NCBI RefSeq assembly: GCF_003576645.1
Contig: NC_044920.1
Coordinates: 13,683,931-13,747,930 of the forward strand
Reading direction: 5' to 3'
Source of the DNA: Ipomoea triloba
Lineage: Eukaryota > Streptophyta > Magnoliopsida > Solanales > Convolvulaceae
DNA: 64,000 bases
Part shown: one piece after another, positions 45,346 through 57,220 of the stretch
Numbering within the stretch: the stretch's first letter is position 1
Layout: every line of letters starts with the position of its first letter
The notes under the pieces: model-generated
Seen by the model: only the letters and a program-made list of their open reading frames with translations
Databases searched by the model: none
Told to the model about the DNA's origin: nothing
Position numbers and translations under genes: made by a program

Positions 45346-46166
45346 ACATCCGCCCTTGGCGACACTCAGGTCACTCCCTCACGCCCTCCGCCCTCGCTCC
45401 TAACACCCTCAGACACCAAATGGTCAGACCTCACCACGGCACCGTATCAAACCATCACCGCCAATATATCCATATTTATTTGCCAATATCGTCTTCGACG
45501 GCGAACTTTGAGCCATGAAGATTGGAATTTTTATGTAAGTTACATTGCACTTCGTTCTTTGCTATCTCCGTTTTGGGCAATTGGACCAAACTCAATTTCC
45601 AATTTCTTTGGTATCTCCGTTTTTCCATTTTTGGAGATCCAAAATCACAATTCTCCAAAATGGATAAGTGTTTATGGATCCAAAATCACAATTCTCCAAA
45701 TTGGACCAAACTCAATTCATTTTTATACATACTATAATTTCATTACAACACAATTAAATTATCATTTTAATTCAACTACAAATTCATTTGATAATAGAAT
45801 TTTTAGCACTTTTGGTCCCACGACTATGATGTCACTAACAACGTTGATCCACGACTATTACTTTCTTAGCAAATTTGGTCATTCCGGTGCTTCTCCGTTC
45901 ACTTTTGGCCTGAATTCTTTTTTTAACCCATTTTAGCATGGGCAATCTTGTCTTTTCCATCACACCCACTAATAACATAAATAAATAAAATTAAACATAG
46001 CAGCCACTAAAAACATAAAGAAATCTTCTTTCTCTTTAGATGTAGTGTTGCCCTAGAATCTACGATTCACATCTTCATTTCCACATCTTCATCGTCTTCC
46101 TTCCGATTCTTTTTCTCTTTGTTCATCTTCTTCAAATAATGATGGCTTATTTGGAAGGAAAATATA
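45346..46166. other. Spacer and leader of the GRF gene
   Basis: A long open frame over 45340-45936 shows no recognisable domain and contains duplicated 'AAAATCACAATTCTCCAAA' strings, so I treat it as chance. The last 120 bp or so before 46167 are pyrimidine-rich, like a plant 5' UTR. They include a short upstream ORF starting at 46138 that stops inside the first codons of the GRF gene. Confidence 0.4.
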
Positions 46167-46647
46167 ATGGCTAGGTCATATGCATCCTCAAATTCCCAAA
46201 GAGAGAGTAGTGATTATGGCGAGGTAACTCCAACAAGAGATCGCAGATGTGGAAATCAGTTGAAGGTGATCACTTCATGGACAAATGAAAACCCTGGGCG
46301 AAGATTTTGGCTATGTCCAGATAATGGAGTAAGTTCCTTTACCTGATTTCACTTCAAATTGATTTTTTTTAAAATTGATTTTATTAAAATTGATTTTTTT
46401 TAAATTGGTATTCCAATTGTAGAGTAGAGGATGTGGGTTTGTACAATGGTTCGACCCTCCTATGTGTAAAATGTCAAAGAAGATCATTCCAGGGTTGCTT
46501 AAGAGGTTGAATAAACAAGATGAAGAGTTGAAGACATTGCAGATGAGGCTCAGATTGGCTGGGAATGGTGCAAGAACGATTGTGAAGTTATTGAGTAGTG
46601 GTATGAATGCATCATGTTATTGTAAACTTTTTAATCAATTGATGTGA
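46167..46647 (+). CDS. GRF-type zinc-finger small protein (two exons)
   Basis: Exons are 46167-46328 and 46423-46647, with a GT-AG intron between them. The join is in phase and gives 128 residues. The GRF finger spans about residues 28-66: C28 in RRCGNQ, then TSWTNENPGRRFWLCP with C50, then C58 in RGCGFVQWFDP. The second zinc ligand near C28 is not obvious. A coiled coil follows (LLKRLNKQDEELKTLQMRL, about 78-96). GRF fingers bind nucleic acid; in plants this short form is abundant and often lies in or near Mutator-like elements. The gene faces the PB1-like ORF at 47346-47711, about 700 bp away. It may be an accessory gene of a transposon instead of a host gene. Confidence 0.75.
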
Positions 46648-47101
46648 GGAAATTGAAGCAAAAATTTTTAGCAATATATGTGTATTTCAATTTATGTACT
46701 GGAATAACTTTTGCTTTCAATGAAATGAATTTCTTATTGGCAATTGACCGACAATAAAATTTTAGCCAAAACCAGAAACCAAAAACATCACTTTTTAGCC
46801 TAAAATTACAAAATATTACTGCTGTAATGATCATTCAAAATACTGCTGAAATGGTGTTGCCGAAAACCACAATACTGCTACTGAAATACAACAACCAAAA
46901 CCTCACTTTTAACATAACCCAACCCTGCAATTAACTTCTGGCTCTTGAACAAACTGGGCAAACCTCAATGTAAACAAAGATTGGATATTTTTTGAAAAAA
47001 TAAATGAAGTTGTGACTGCTGAATGGAGAAGCAAGAAAAGAGAGCTAAGCTAATAAAAGACAAAAATAAAAGACCAATTTTATAACATCAAAACAGAATT
47101 A

Positions 47102-47245
<144 letters not shown>

Positions 47246-47345
47246 TCATAGTTTGACAAAGCATGCCTAACATAATCACCATCAAAACATGCCTAACATA
47301 TTCTTGTGAAATTAGCTAACATAATCTTGTGGAATTGGCTTCAAC

Positions 47346-47711
47346 TTAGGCATCTGCGTCTACATCACCATCACTACCTTTATCATATTGTACTCCTACT
47401 ACATTACAATCCACCCAAATCTCCACTTCCCTATTTGGATTTAATTCATTTTTCCCCAAAGACCAAACTTCATAATCACTTTGCAGTTCTATTAATATAG
47501 ATTGTGAAAATGCATAATACTTAGCTTCATTACCACTGTACCCTAACTCTGTCAACTTCTTTCTCAACACTATCAAACCAAATTCATCCTTATCAATGTT
47601 GTTGAAAAAAGCAATTTGGCCCCCTACATATGTTGGTCCCCTAACCTTATTAATTGTCTCACCGTGTAACAATTTAAGAGTAAAACTTGATGTATCACCT
47701 GCTAATAACAT
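47346..47711 (-). CDS. PB1-like domain ORF (Mutator-like transposase N-terminus)
   Basis: A 121-residue open frame from ATG to stop on the minus strand. It reads 'FTLKLLHGETINKVRGPTYV', 'GLIVLRKKLTELGYSGNEAK' and 'YEVWSLGKNELNPNREVEIWV', the pattern of the PB1-like domain that begins many plant MULE transposases. It ends in a short acidic tail (DKGSDGDVDADA) where the transposase would normally continue, and no catalytic domain follows downstream. It may be a stand-alone PB1-like protein or a truncated transposase. Compare the broken PB1-like remnant at 10346-11151. Confidence 0.6.
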   Translation of the reverse strand: MLLAGDTSSFTLKLLHGETINKVRGPTYVGGQIAFFNNIDKDEFGLIVLRKKLTELGYSGNEAKYYAFSQSILIELQSDYEVWSLGKNELNPNREVEIWVDCNVVGVQYDKGSDGDVDADA

Positions 47712-48420
47712 TGTTTGACAATTAAGCCTAAATTATAAATACAGTAATCAATTGTAAGAATAACTAAATGCAATTATACACAGAAAAAACACTTGATAAT
47801 TGAAAGTGGTCCCCATCAACACATGAATCCAAATCACAGAAAAAACACAAGTCCCCACAAGAATAAATATGAATTGCATTCCACATGATAAAAGTAATGA
47901 ATTTTTTAAGGTGAGCTCTGGTTCCCACATAACAGCAACAATAATGCAATACACTTTTATGTAAAGACAGTGCATAAAACAAAAGCACCAAACACTATTA
48001 ACATCACAGTACAAAAGTCTCATACGAACACACATCTAGATACAAATCTATATCTATATCTATATATATATATATAATAATAGAAGTGTCTGGCTAATAT
48101 TTCCCGCCCAAACTCAGGGACGTTTTTATAATATCAAACATTTGGAGAATATAATATTTTTGGTATTAAACTATTAATTGATAATTCCTATAAATTTTTG
48201 TCTAAAATTCAAAATATACCTTTTTTGTGATTATAACATTTTTTGGTATTAATTGAAAATTTAAAAACTTTTACCTTTCTTGAGATCTCTTACCATTTTG
48301 TAATTCCAGTACAACACCCTTTTGATCTCATCCATTGTGTATAAATACACTATGGAATAGTGCAAATGACAATACAACTTAGAGGAACATTTGGAAACTT
48401 CGAATTCTCAATAGATTTCG
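47712..48420. other. Spacer, no gene recognised
   Basis: AT-rich sequence upstream of the PB1-like ORF, with a short (TATC/AT)n run near 48045-48078. No boundary of a Mutator-like element could be found. LINE homology begins near 48421. Confidence 0.4.
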
Positions 48421-48829
48421 CACGTTCGTGTGGCTTGTGAGGCAAGGTAGAATCATGTGCAACACAGAGAGGAAGAAGAGAGGATTCATTCAAGATGAAC
48501 ACTGCTTGGTCTATGGAGCAACAAAGGAAGATGTGGAGCACACCATCAGAAGTTGCCCAGCAGCTATGGCTATATGGAAAAGGATCAACATCTTGGACGA
48601 CTCAGGTACGTTCTTTTCCTTGGATTTCATTTAATGGCTTAATATTAATTTTGCAGGAAAGCACGAAGGGCAGAGGAGGAAGCAACGACCACAATTTGAT
48701 CAAAATTAACACTGATGGATGATCCGACAGGTCCGATTGCCAGGCTTGCAGTGGTGTGATTAGAAATACAAATGCTGATTTTCTAAGAGCCTTTTATATA
48801 CGGATTGGCAGCGGATCTATGGGGTATTC
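48421..48829 (+). pseudogene. LINE fragment (zf-RVT and RNase H start), cut by Copia A
   Basis: 48428-48600 encodes the zinc-binding RT domain typical of plant LINE ORF2: 'FVWLVRQGRIMCNTERKKRG', 'HCLVYGATKEDVEHTI' and 'RSCPAAMAIWKRI'. After a gap, 48697-48828 holds the RNase H start, with 'LIKINTDG' and 'SGVIRNTNADFLRAFY', carrying a stop after NTDG. The fragment ends at 48829, exactly where the Copia A LTR begins, so the LINE was there first. The remaining RNase H half would be expected beyond the right edge of the window. Confidence 0.8.
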
Positions 48830-50034
48830 TGTTGGAAAAATAGCATAAAATGGCAATTTTTAGTGGCTATTTTGTGGTACAAATATATGTGGGGTCCACT
48901 TCCGATTTGGGTCGGGTCAAAGTGGATTCGGGTTCTTCGTAGTTAGATGAAGAGATTGATATATAGTACGCACAAAACGAATAATGAGCGAATGAGAAAT
49001 TGGTTCTCAAAGTTGACCCATTTGAGTTGGAAAAATGGTGGGAAAAGCTTTGAAGTAAGCTTTTGTCCCACATTGGTTTGGGAAGTGGGTTTGCACCACT
49101 ATTTATACAAGAGCCTTTCTAAGGCTTAGTGAATTGTATAGCATAGAGGCTCTCTCTCGCGTGCAGGGGGTGCAAATCAAATCCCAAAATGAGCTTGAAA
49201 AGGCTTGACTCGTGAGCTTGAAAAGGCTTGACTCGTGAGCGCATAGCTATGGTAACCAAGAGGACTACTCGTGAACCAGAGAGTACTAGAGACCGAGTCT
49301 CGTGTGTGCGGACACGAATGTCGTACGGAATTTTTCCAACACGTAGCTACTGAACAAGAGAACTTCGTAACCAGGAGGACTACTCGTGAACCAGAGAGTG
49401 ACGTAGCTACTGAACAAGAGAACTTCGTAACCAGGAGGACTACTCGTGAACCAGAGAGTACTAGAGACCAAGAGGACTCGGTCTTAAGTACTCGTGGTAA
49501 CAGTCCGGGTTTAACTCCTCGTGTCTTCGTCTCGTCTTGTGAAGGCAATTAATTTCGTATTAATTCCAATTTTTAAATTTTAAATTAAATCTCAGGTAGT
49601 GGTCAGCTGTTACAGGAGTAAAAAGTCTGATTTAATTATCATATTAATGTCATGGTTAATTGCTATTTATTCTTCAACTCTTATATAATTCGTTGGTAGA
49701 AGCAGCAGATTTAGAAAATACAAGACAACAAGAAACACATCGAATTCTTTTCTCTCTCAAAACTCTACTTCTACTCCTTTCTTTAAACTGTGTTCATACT
49801 GTTGCTCTAGTTCGTTGGGTTCATCAGTTTGGGTGCTCAAACTGTGAATCATAACACGTTTTATCTTGGAAAACCTAGGCTACAACGCTCCTAGCACTTT
49901 GGGGAGGTAGCAAATAAGGTTTTAAGGAAAGAGTGTTTCACTCGACTCGTGTTAACCCTTTCTAGATTATCCCTTGCGTTCTTGTGCTTGTAACTATCCA
50001 AGAAATATTATTTTCGTAGTAATATTTCGTAACA
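48830..50034 (+). repeat. 5' LTR of Copia A
   Basis: Starts TGTTGGAAAAATAGC and ends TATTTCGTAACA. The first 400 bp match the 3' LTR at 63585-64000 with few differences. It contains a 60-bp unit duplicated in tandem (49341-49400 and 49401-49460, each starting ACGTAGCTACTG) and a shorter duplication of 'GAGCTTGAAAAGGCTTGACT' near 49191-49230. The frames in both directions through these repeats are by-products. Confidence 0.88.
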
Positions 50035-50087
50035 GTCTTAAAACCTTATTTGCTTTCTGTTTTTGTCTCTAATTTCCTCGAAGAAAT

Positions 50088-50200
50088 GGAGAACCCCATT
50101 TTGCCAGTTCACAATGAGAACGAAAATGTTGTTGACAACAACAATGGTGGGAGCACCGAGGAGTACATCCCCACGATGCGGGTACCTATGGTACCAAATG
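50088..50200 (+). pseudogene. Copia A gag start
   Basis: A short open frame (MENPILPVHNENENVV) at the position expected for gag, 53 bp after the LTR. It is interrupted at 50200 by the solo LTR, and after the insertion the same frame reaches a stop within about ten codons at 52860. Nothing else of this frame can be assigned. Confidence 0.4.
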
Positions 50201-50622
50201 TGTGACACCCCAACTTTTCTCAAGCCGAGATAGCTAAACTTTAACACAAAAGCTGCCTATCTCAACTATCAAACAAAACATGGCGGAAGTGATTTATAAC
50301 CTAAGGGGTATCATGCCACATCTAGGTAAGAAAACACGGCCTAGATGCACAGGCTAACCAAAACTGAACTGCATAGTATATAAATCCTCAAAACATATCC
50401 AAAACATCCAAAACCTAAAACAAGAGTATATAGAATCTCATCATTGGCACACAGGCCCAAACCATAAGCCTAAAACATAATAAACTAGGCTAAGCCGCCT
50501 CATACGGATATATCTCTATCGCGCTCACGCTTAGACTTATTCCATACCTGGAAAACATACAAGAAACCATTAGCAAAAGACTGCTAAGCAACCACCATTC
50601 ACACCCGCAAGGAAATACATAC

Positions 50623-50667
<45 letters not shown>

Positions 50668-52549
50668 TAAATAGGTTTACACACCCATATAGAATATACA
50701 CACCAACGAACTGTTTAGGGTTTAAATCAGATACTCAACAACAACACGCTGAATGAATTATCAAACCAAGGACCTTCCAACAATACCAATAACCAACGAA
50801 TCGCACAAGACAACAAGTCTATAACAGAATATCAACCGAATCAAGAATTCAATAGAATACTCATAAGAAACAACCAAACCAGAATATATCCAAGAATAAC
50901 CAAGAAACCAACGAGATGCGATACAACTCAAGAATCAATCAAGGAACCAAACAGACCTCAACCCAAGGATAAGTACCAAACCTTACCCTCTAACCAAAAT
51001 ACCATCCCTCATACCAATCACCAAACCCGAAAGTTAGAAGTTAGTTCCACAGGGGTAAAAACCCAATAACAGGGGCAAAAGCCCAATCACAGGGGTAAAA
51101 ACCCAATCACAGGGACGAAAGTCTAATCACAGGGGCAAAAGCCCAATCACAGGGACGAAAGTCCAATCACAGGGGTAAAAACCCAATCACAGGGACGAAA
51201 GTCCAATCACAGGGGTAAAAACCCAATCACAGAGGCCGAAGCCCAAAGTTAGTTCCACAGTTAGTTCATCCTCAAACCCAAGAGGTACTCAAAGATTCCA
51301 CTATTCTATATCCAACCTCAGACTCAACCCAAGCACAAATCACTCACAGTGTTCATCCCAGAACATGAACACAACATATACTCAGGAAATATAACCAAGG
51401 ATTCAACCAACCAATACTTCAAGATAATGAATCAAGAGACATGAATAAGTGCTCAAGAACCAAGGAAAAATACTCAACATAATATCCCAACAAGTTCCAG
51501 AAACAAACAAGGGTGAAACAACCAAACAGCAGGCCAACAAAATAGCTACTGGAAACCGAACCCAGAATGACCCAACGGATCACCCTGGTGGAACCACTTA
51601 CTCCGCCACACACCTCCGCCTCAACCGGCAGAGCTCCCCAGCGGATCACCCTGGTCCGCCGCCCTTTCCGCCAGAAGGGGCGAGGCTGCCCAGCGGATCA
51701 CCATCCTCCGCCACACTACTCCTCGACTGTTCTCGCGGACCACTTAGGCGGGACACATTATACCGCCTAACCTTACCGCAAGAGCAACTCCAAACCACTC
51801 CCAGACCAGAACAGACAGAATGCACGATGAATTATTCCAGAATACGAAACATGCTCAGAATACACAAATCACATATCTTAGAAGCCAAATAAGTCATGGA
51901 ATCCATAACAAGAATTACTCATACTCCTCAAGATACAAAGGATCAAGAACACAAGTTCATTAACCCATAAGGCAACTTGACAGACAACCAAAAACATAGG
52001 CTAACAGCAAGAAATTTCTCAGGATTCCAATACACCAAATAATATCATAGATTGTGAGTGTAAAATAGATTTTGTGAGACATGATGGTTACCTCTTGGAG
52101 CACACTTCACCAAGAACTCTTAAACCTTCTCACTAAGCTTCACCTCCACCTTGATCATCTTTTCCCCAAAAGATCCCGAAAAGAATAACATAAGAACTTG
52201 TATAAAGATTATGAAAATAACATGATGCAAGGTGTATTCCTAGAGATAAACACTTACCCAAGCCTTAGAAATCCTAAAGGAGCAATCTTGGTCTTGAATC
52301 TTGAAGATGAAGGGATAGTGTATGTTGTAGGGTTTTTAGGAGAGTTAATGTTTAGGAATGAAATGTTTTGCAGGGAATGAAAAAGAATGGTAGGGTTGAT
52401 ACAAGTCCCTTTTATACTATGGGAGAAATCATTACATACATAAAATATATATCACATTAGGGTAACTAGAGTAGATAATGGGCCTTTTTAAGAGAATGGG
52501 TCTTGCATGATTTAATATAATACTAGTAAGTAGGAATTTGATCTTTCAA

Positions 52550-52611
<62 letters not shown>

Positions 52612-52831
52612 TGGGCCATTATAAAATGCTCCATAGAAATTGTAAGGATCCAATTAAAATAAATCCCTTACAAGAATTAGATCAAGAATTGGGCCTTAGA
52701 ATTAATAATTAATTCCGGAATGAAATATATGTATATCAATTGGAAAGATTGAGCCCAATTAAATCAAATAAATTGCACGGTGGCATTTAATTACCGGTTT
52801 TGGGGCTTGAACGAAATTACGGAGTGTTACA
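50201..52831 (+). mobile_element. Gypsy-type solo LTR-1 (2,631 bp) with 5-bp target duplication
   Basis: Starts TGTGACACCCC and ends GAGTGTTACA. AAATG lies on both sides (50196-50200 and 52832-52836). Long LTRs with TGT(A/G)ACACCCC starts are common in plant chromovirus-type Gypsy elements, Tekay for example; the lineage is tentative. Internal features are a (TG)n run (50636-50665), a 20-bp minisatellite (51050-51247), GCGGATCACC repeats (51570-51710) and an (AT)n run (52552-52606). No internal protein region is present. Confidence 0.85.
51050..51247 (+). repeat. 20-bp minisatellite inside solo LTR-1
   Basis: About ten units of the type CAGGGGTAAAAACCCAATCA, alternating with CAGGGACGAAAGTCCAATCA and CAGGGGCAAAAGCCCAATCA. 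In every variant the GGG..CCC or GGAC..GTCC part stays self-complementary, so each unit can form a small stem-loop. Confidence 0.93.
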
Positions 52832-52836
52832 AAATG

Positions 52837-54185
52837 GATCGGCTATTAGCCACGGATGATCCAGTGGCATGATCACTACATGGTCCGAGGACTGTGGTAG
52901 TGTAACCAACTACTTCGATCATAATCGAGGGAAGGCCAAGCGAAAACTTAGTCCTGAACAAGATTATGTGAAGAAGGCTAAGGGTCACTACGAAGCTAAC
53001 CGTCATCCTGATGAAAAGGTTGAGGATAACTTCGCCAGGATTAATAGATACGGTGGATTGTTAGACGAGTGAGGTCACAACCGGATTCCGTTAATACTCG
53101 ATGTGCTGTGATGAGACCACCCTGAGGGTGTGGACTGCTAATCAAATGGAATGAGGCACACGGTGTGAAGGACTACTACGAGATAGGAATTAGGAAGTTT
53201 ATTTCCAATGTAATCTCCTATCTAGTTAAATTTATTTTAATAAATTTGTAGTAGTATCCTTGTAATGCATTTTTAATTGATGTTTCATTGAGATTATTGA
53301 ATCACGAAATACATGCAAATTTATGAAATAATGTTTGATGTATGATTCAATATATATATGCTTTGTGCATATGTAGCATTTTTTAGAAATGCAAAAATGG
53401 TTAATGACCAACGAAATGTAACTAGTCTGTTACATGATTGAAATCAGGTAAAAAATCTCGGTTCTAGATTTCAAGGGAAATCACTTTGTCAAAATTAGGA
53501 TAGCTTTATAATCGTGAGTGTCACGACTCTAGTGTATTGAATATTTTAAGTGATATTCTTAATACGATTATAATAGTTTGATTCAACTAGTTAGAAATTT
53601 GGTTGGTTTGATCACGTTAATTGTGTTATAATTAACTTGATCAATAATTCTAAATTTTACTAGTGTGAAATTAATTTGAGACAAATGATGGAATGTTGGG
53701 TCAATAATCTGGGAATTGAGCTTAAGTGCTAATGTTGTAGTACTAACGGAAAGGCTCAATTTGCTGCTAATTATTTAGCACTTCGGTACGTGAAAGTACC
53801 TATTCACATTTGTTTTAAAGCTTAATTGCTTGATTATAAATGTATTTAGTACTGGAAAAGTGGGTATTATGAACCACTAACGTACCAACGTAATAGTGTT
53901 TCGTACACTAACGGTTTAGTGCATTATTGGCATTTTGGAATGCTAATCGAATTCACTAAGATAGTGTTCTACAGCACTAACATCCATATAGCTTGTTTAA
54001 TGCCGAAGTAATCCATTTGTTAAGGCACTAATCGTAGTGCTGAATGGGATTAAAATGGAATTAAATTTCAAGCTAGTGGGCTTTAATTTGGTTGTCACAA
54101 TCATTTGAAATGAAAGCATATGGAAGAGTGTTAGTCTTCCGGAGAGGTAATTCGAGCACCTCTCATGGAGGTTTAATCACACCTT
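52837..54185 (+). other. Copia A internal sequence, eroded
   Basis: A 67-codon open stretch (52869-53072) has no recognisable domain. From 53220 on the sequence is AT-rich. Several 'AGCACTAA(C/T)'/'TTAGTGC' strings recur between 53720 and 54040. It is continuous with 60645 across the CACTA insertion. Confidence 0.4.
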
Positions 54186-54480
54186 CACTAGTACATAATT
54201 GAACATATGAGGAGGGCCTTACACTACACCTGCTTGGTATAGGTGTAGTGGAAGGTAGTAAAAAACAAATCGGTGACAATATTGTAAATATATGTATAAG
54301 AATCCACTACACCTATGAATTGAAGGTGTGGTGAATTCTAAAGTATTAAAACACGTGCCAACTTTTTGCGACACCCGTTTTAAGAGGGTGTCTCAAAAAA
54401 TTAAATATTATTTTAATATTAAACTTTCCGTGGCACCCACACCAAGCAGGTGCTGCGGAAAATCAACTAAAATAACCCCG
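54186..54480. repeat. Left subterminal region of CACTA-2
   Basis: CACTACACCT..AGGTGTAGTGG (54223-54253), a second diverged pair near 54303-54333, and then GCGACACCC..GGGTGTCTC and GGCACCCAC..GGTGCTGCGG inverted pairs (54369-54396 and 54431-54461). They mirror the right end. Confidence 0.75.
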
Positions 54481-55686
54481 TAGGGCCGCGAACGAGATTT
54501 GCGCAGCACCCCGAATCGCAATAAATCTTCCTCTCCAATAGCAGATCTGCGCAATCCTTTCTCCCCAAATCGCAAACATTTCTCCCCAAATCGCAAACCT
54601 TCCGTTCAATCGCCACAACCCGCCACAGCCTCCATCTACCTCTCCTCCAAGCCTGAAACCACAGTCATCCGCCATTTCCTCCTCCATATTTCCGCCGCCA
54701 ACAGATCGGAAACCACAGCCGACGTCGCCCTTCCTCCGCCAGAGCTGCCAGTAACTCTACTTTCAAATTTTTATTTATGTATTTCAATTGCTTGGTTATT
54801 TATTTCTTCTCCAAATCTAAAATTAAACAAGGGTTTCCATTTCTTAGGCCTTCCTCTAGATCCGGTGAGAGCTCAGGTCCGGTGCTGCGGTGAAGAGAGA
54901 CGACAGAGGAAGGCTGGGTTCTGGCAGTGTTGTTTCACTTCTTCTTCATCCAGCAGCACCGGTCGGAGGATTGACACGGAGGATGCAAGTAAGGACATAA
55001 TCGACTCTGCTTCTTTAATTTAATGCCTTAGAAGTTTTTGAGCGCATTTGACTTTGTAAACTTGTCAATTTATTCTTGATTTGTATTCTTCTGGGTCTTT
55101 ATATTTCATTTATTTGGTGTTATGCTTTGATTCAACTTGTTTGTTGTTTATAAGTGCTAGTATCTAGAGTAATTAACTGTACAATTGAGGAATAAAGATA
55201 AGCTAGACCTATCATGAGAATATGAAAGGAACTGTATTTCATCTCAGAAATTGTGTTAATTTGAACAACCTAAGCACAATCACACCTTGCATAGTCTCAG
55301 ACACTTAGCCTTTATAAATATCGTTGGATTGAACTCATAGTATTATGTGCCTTTTGTCCTAGGGCAGTTAATTAGTTGAGCCATTGCATATTGTGTTTGG
55401 GTTTGATTTAGCTTGATTAATAAACAATTGTTTGTTAGCAATCAAACTCAACTTAATTACTTGAAATATTTGTTGAGCTTCAATGCATATTCTACATCAT
55501 GTAAACCATATAGAATGGGAGAGGAGTCCTCTTCTTTGGAAACCATATTATTTGCCATTTTTCCATTTGTGTCATGGATGCTTGCTGTCAAACTAATGTG
55601 AATCTCACATGTAAAACATAGTAAGAGAACAACTACTGAAGTTTATACTTAGTGAAACTAGTTGGAATGAGGGTCATTTATGTTTC
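54481..55686 (+). other. Exon- and intron-like segment in CACTA-2, origin unknown
   Basis: A GC-richer block (54481-55000) opens one frame with Pro/Ser-rich, unremarkable sequence. It contains GT donor-like sites at about 54758 (CCAGTAAC) and 54989 (GCAAGTAAGG), so it may be a leader exon or a captured 5' gene end. From 55020 it is AT-rich and intron-like. No protein family was recognised. Confidence 0.35.
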
Positions 55687-56038
55687 TGTAACACCCCGCC
55701 TCGGCTATACCGTACATCCGGAGTAATTACCGCCACACTTAGAATGAAGTCTATCAATTCCTAATAGAATTCGTTCTAAATGCACAGGCTAAAAAGAATT
55801 TGGTTCACGCAACTAAAACTTACCAGAACATACACTTCCATATATATATAAACATCAACAGGTATATATATTTTTATATTCATATATATATATATAGGTC
55901 AACCGGTAATATTTACATAAGTTTTAGCAGGGTTATCATAAGATAAACTAGATCCCACTAGCCATCTAGTATCTATTATGGCTATCAAAAATATATACAC
56001 CAAAAAGAGTTTGATTTCCTTTGAAACAGAAACACAAC

Positions 56039-56650
56039 CTACTCAAGGAGATGATATATCGGGCTACAGAATGTCCCCCACACAAGATGCCATTCTCCCG
56101 TAAACCAGGTGATATGGTCTAGGAAGTTGCACGGGGTAATCACCATCATCCACTCATCCCACTCTTCCGGAGGACTAGGGTCCCACGGATAAGGGTAACG
56201 CACAACAAACTCTAGAGGGTCACTCTCCTCTATCCTCTCAATAGGGTAGAAACCATAGCTCGCCTGAACAGCATCAAGGAAAGTCAGCGGGCTACTAGGG
56301 AACAAAGGCATGACAGGGTCCGTCAGTAAATCAGAAACAAAAGCATAGTCAGTAGCAGACACGGGGTCAAGATCGGGAACCGGATCAAAGGCGTCAACTA
56401 GGTTAGGGGCGTAGACAAGGTCTGGAGCATACACTGGAGCCGGAGGATCTGGAGCGTAGCCTGGAGCATACGGGTCATCACCCGTCAGAAAGTGCGTATA
56501 GTCCTCATAGTCAAGGAGGGGAAACATGAACTCTAATGAATTATTAGAGTTCTCTGGGCTGCACGAGCCCACGCTAGATAGCATCTGATAAGAAACACAA
56601 TGAAGTGTAGTTAGCACGACGGCTAAGTAAGGAAATTCATTGCCACTCAA
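56039..56650 (-). CDS. Antisense ORF within solo LTR-2, 203 residues
   Basis: A long open frame on the minus strand, entirely inside the LTR and ending 650 bp from nothing recognisable as a retrotransposon gene. The protein has a 'GDDPYAPGYAPDPPAPVYAP' repeat region (about 75-105), an acidic middle and an aromatic-rich end with 'WDEWMMVITPCNFLDHITW' and 'GEWHLVWGTFCSPIYH'. It is clearly biased toward Pro, Asp, Tyr and Trp, with little low-complexity decay. I recall similar antisense ORFs in LTRs of plant Gypsy elements, but no function is known to me. The first codon may differ; expression is untested. Confidence 0.45.
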   Translation of the reverse strand: MSGNEFPYLAVVLTTLHCVSYQMLSSVGSCSPENSNNSLEFMFPLLDYEDYTHFLTGDDPYAPGYAPDPPAPVYAPDLVYAPNLVDAFDPVPDLDPVSATDYAFVSDLLTDPVMPLFPSSPLTFLDAVQASYGFYPIERIEESDPLEFVVRYPYPWDPSPPEEWDEWMMVITPCNFLDHITWFTGEWHLVWGTFCSPIYHLLE

Positions 56651-57030
56651 GCGTAGACAAAGGTTTTAAACCATGGTAGCAGTATAAAAGCTTATAAAGT
56701 TTTTACCTATGCTTTGGAAATTTATCTGCAACCAAACAAATCATAGCATAGCATAACAGCATATATATATAAGGGCGATCGCATAAACTTTTCCTTCATA
56801 TTAAATATAAGGACATATTAATCACTCCAAGTTATAAATACATACATTTTAGACAAATAAATAAACTTTCTATTTCAAGAATTTCAGCCTTTTCAACTAG
56901 AACCGCAGCTCTAATTCTTTTAATTACCTGAACCGCAGCTCAGTATATCAATAGTTTTTATAATTACTTAGTTTCCCCCTGGATATGCGTGAGGCATCAT
57001 TTATGAACATTTCTCAATTCCCCTTTTTAA

Positions 57031-57220
57031 ACCTTGGGCTATGGCATTCTCCAACCTTCCCATAGGTCTCCTTATCCCAACCTCGGGCCATGGCACTCCA
57101 GCCCTCCCGTAGGTCCAACCTTATTCCAACCCTGGGCCATGGCATTTAAGCCCTCCCGTAGGTCCCCACCTTGTTCCAACCCCGGGCCATGGCAATTAAG
57201 CCCTCCCGTAGGTCCCTTTC
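57031..57220. repeat. Four-unit minisatellite in solo LTR-2
   Basis: GGGC(C/T)ATGGCA recurs at 57036, 57085, 57134 and 57184, each followed by 'CCCTCCCGTAGGTCC'-like sequence. The period is 49-50 bp, with substitutions between units. Confidence 0.9.

Noticed and set aside
45340..45936. 198-residue plus-strand frame
   Set aside because: It overlaps the end of a MITE and duplicated low-complexity strings, with no recognised domain or intron signals. It is treated as chance.
49177..49552. Overlapping sense and antisense frames in the Copia A LTR
   Set aside because: They follow the 60-bp tandem duplication of the LTR and have no independent support.
51050..51247. CRISPR-like regular repeats (also 9836-10335 and 35360-35830)
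   Set aside because: The repeats are contiguous or diverged with no unique spacers, and the DNA is from a plant nucleus.
51449..51892. 147-residue plus-strand frame in solo LTR-1
   Set aside because: It spans repeated GCGGATCACC strings in the LTR. Composition is explained by the repeat and there is no family resemblance.
50201..52831. Complete small retrotransposon instead of a solo LTR
   Set aside because: No internal direct repeat of the ends, no primer site and no protein domain was found between the TG and CA termini.
54499..55023. 174-residue frame in CACTA-2
   Set aside because: Contains donor-like sites and low-complexity Pro/Ser sequence, better read as leader or captured non-coding exon.
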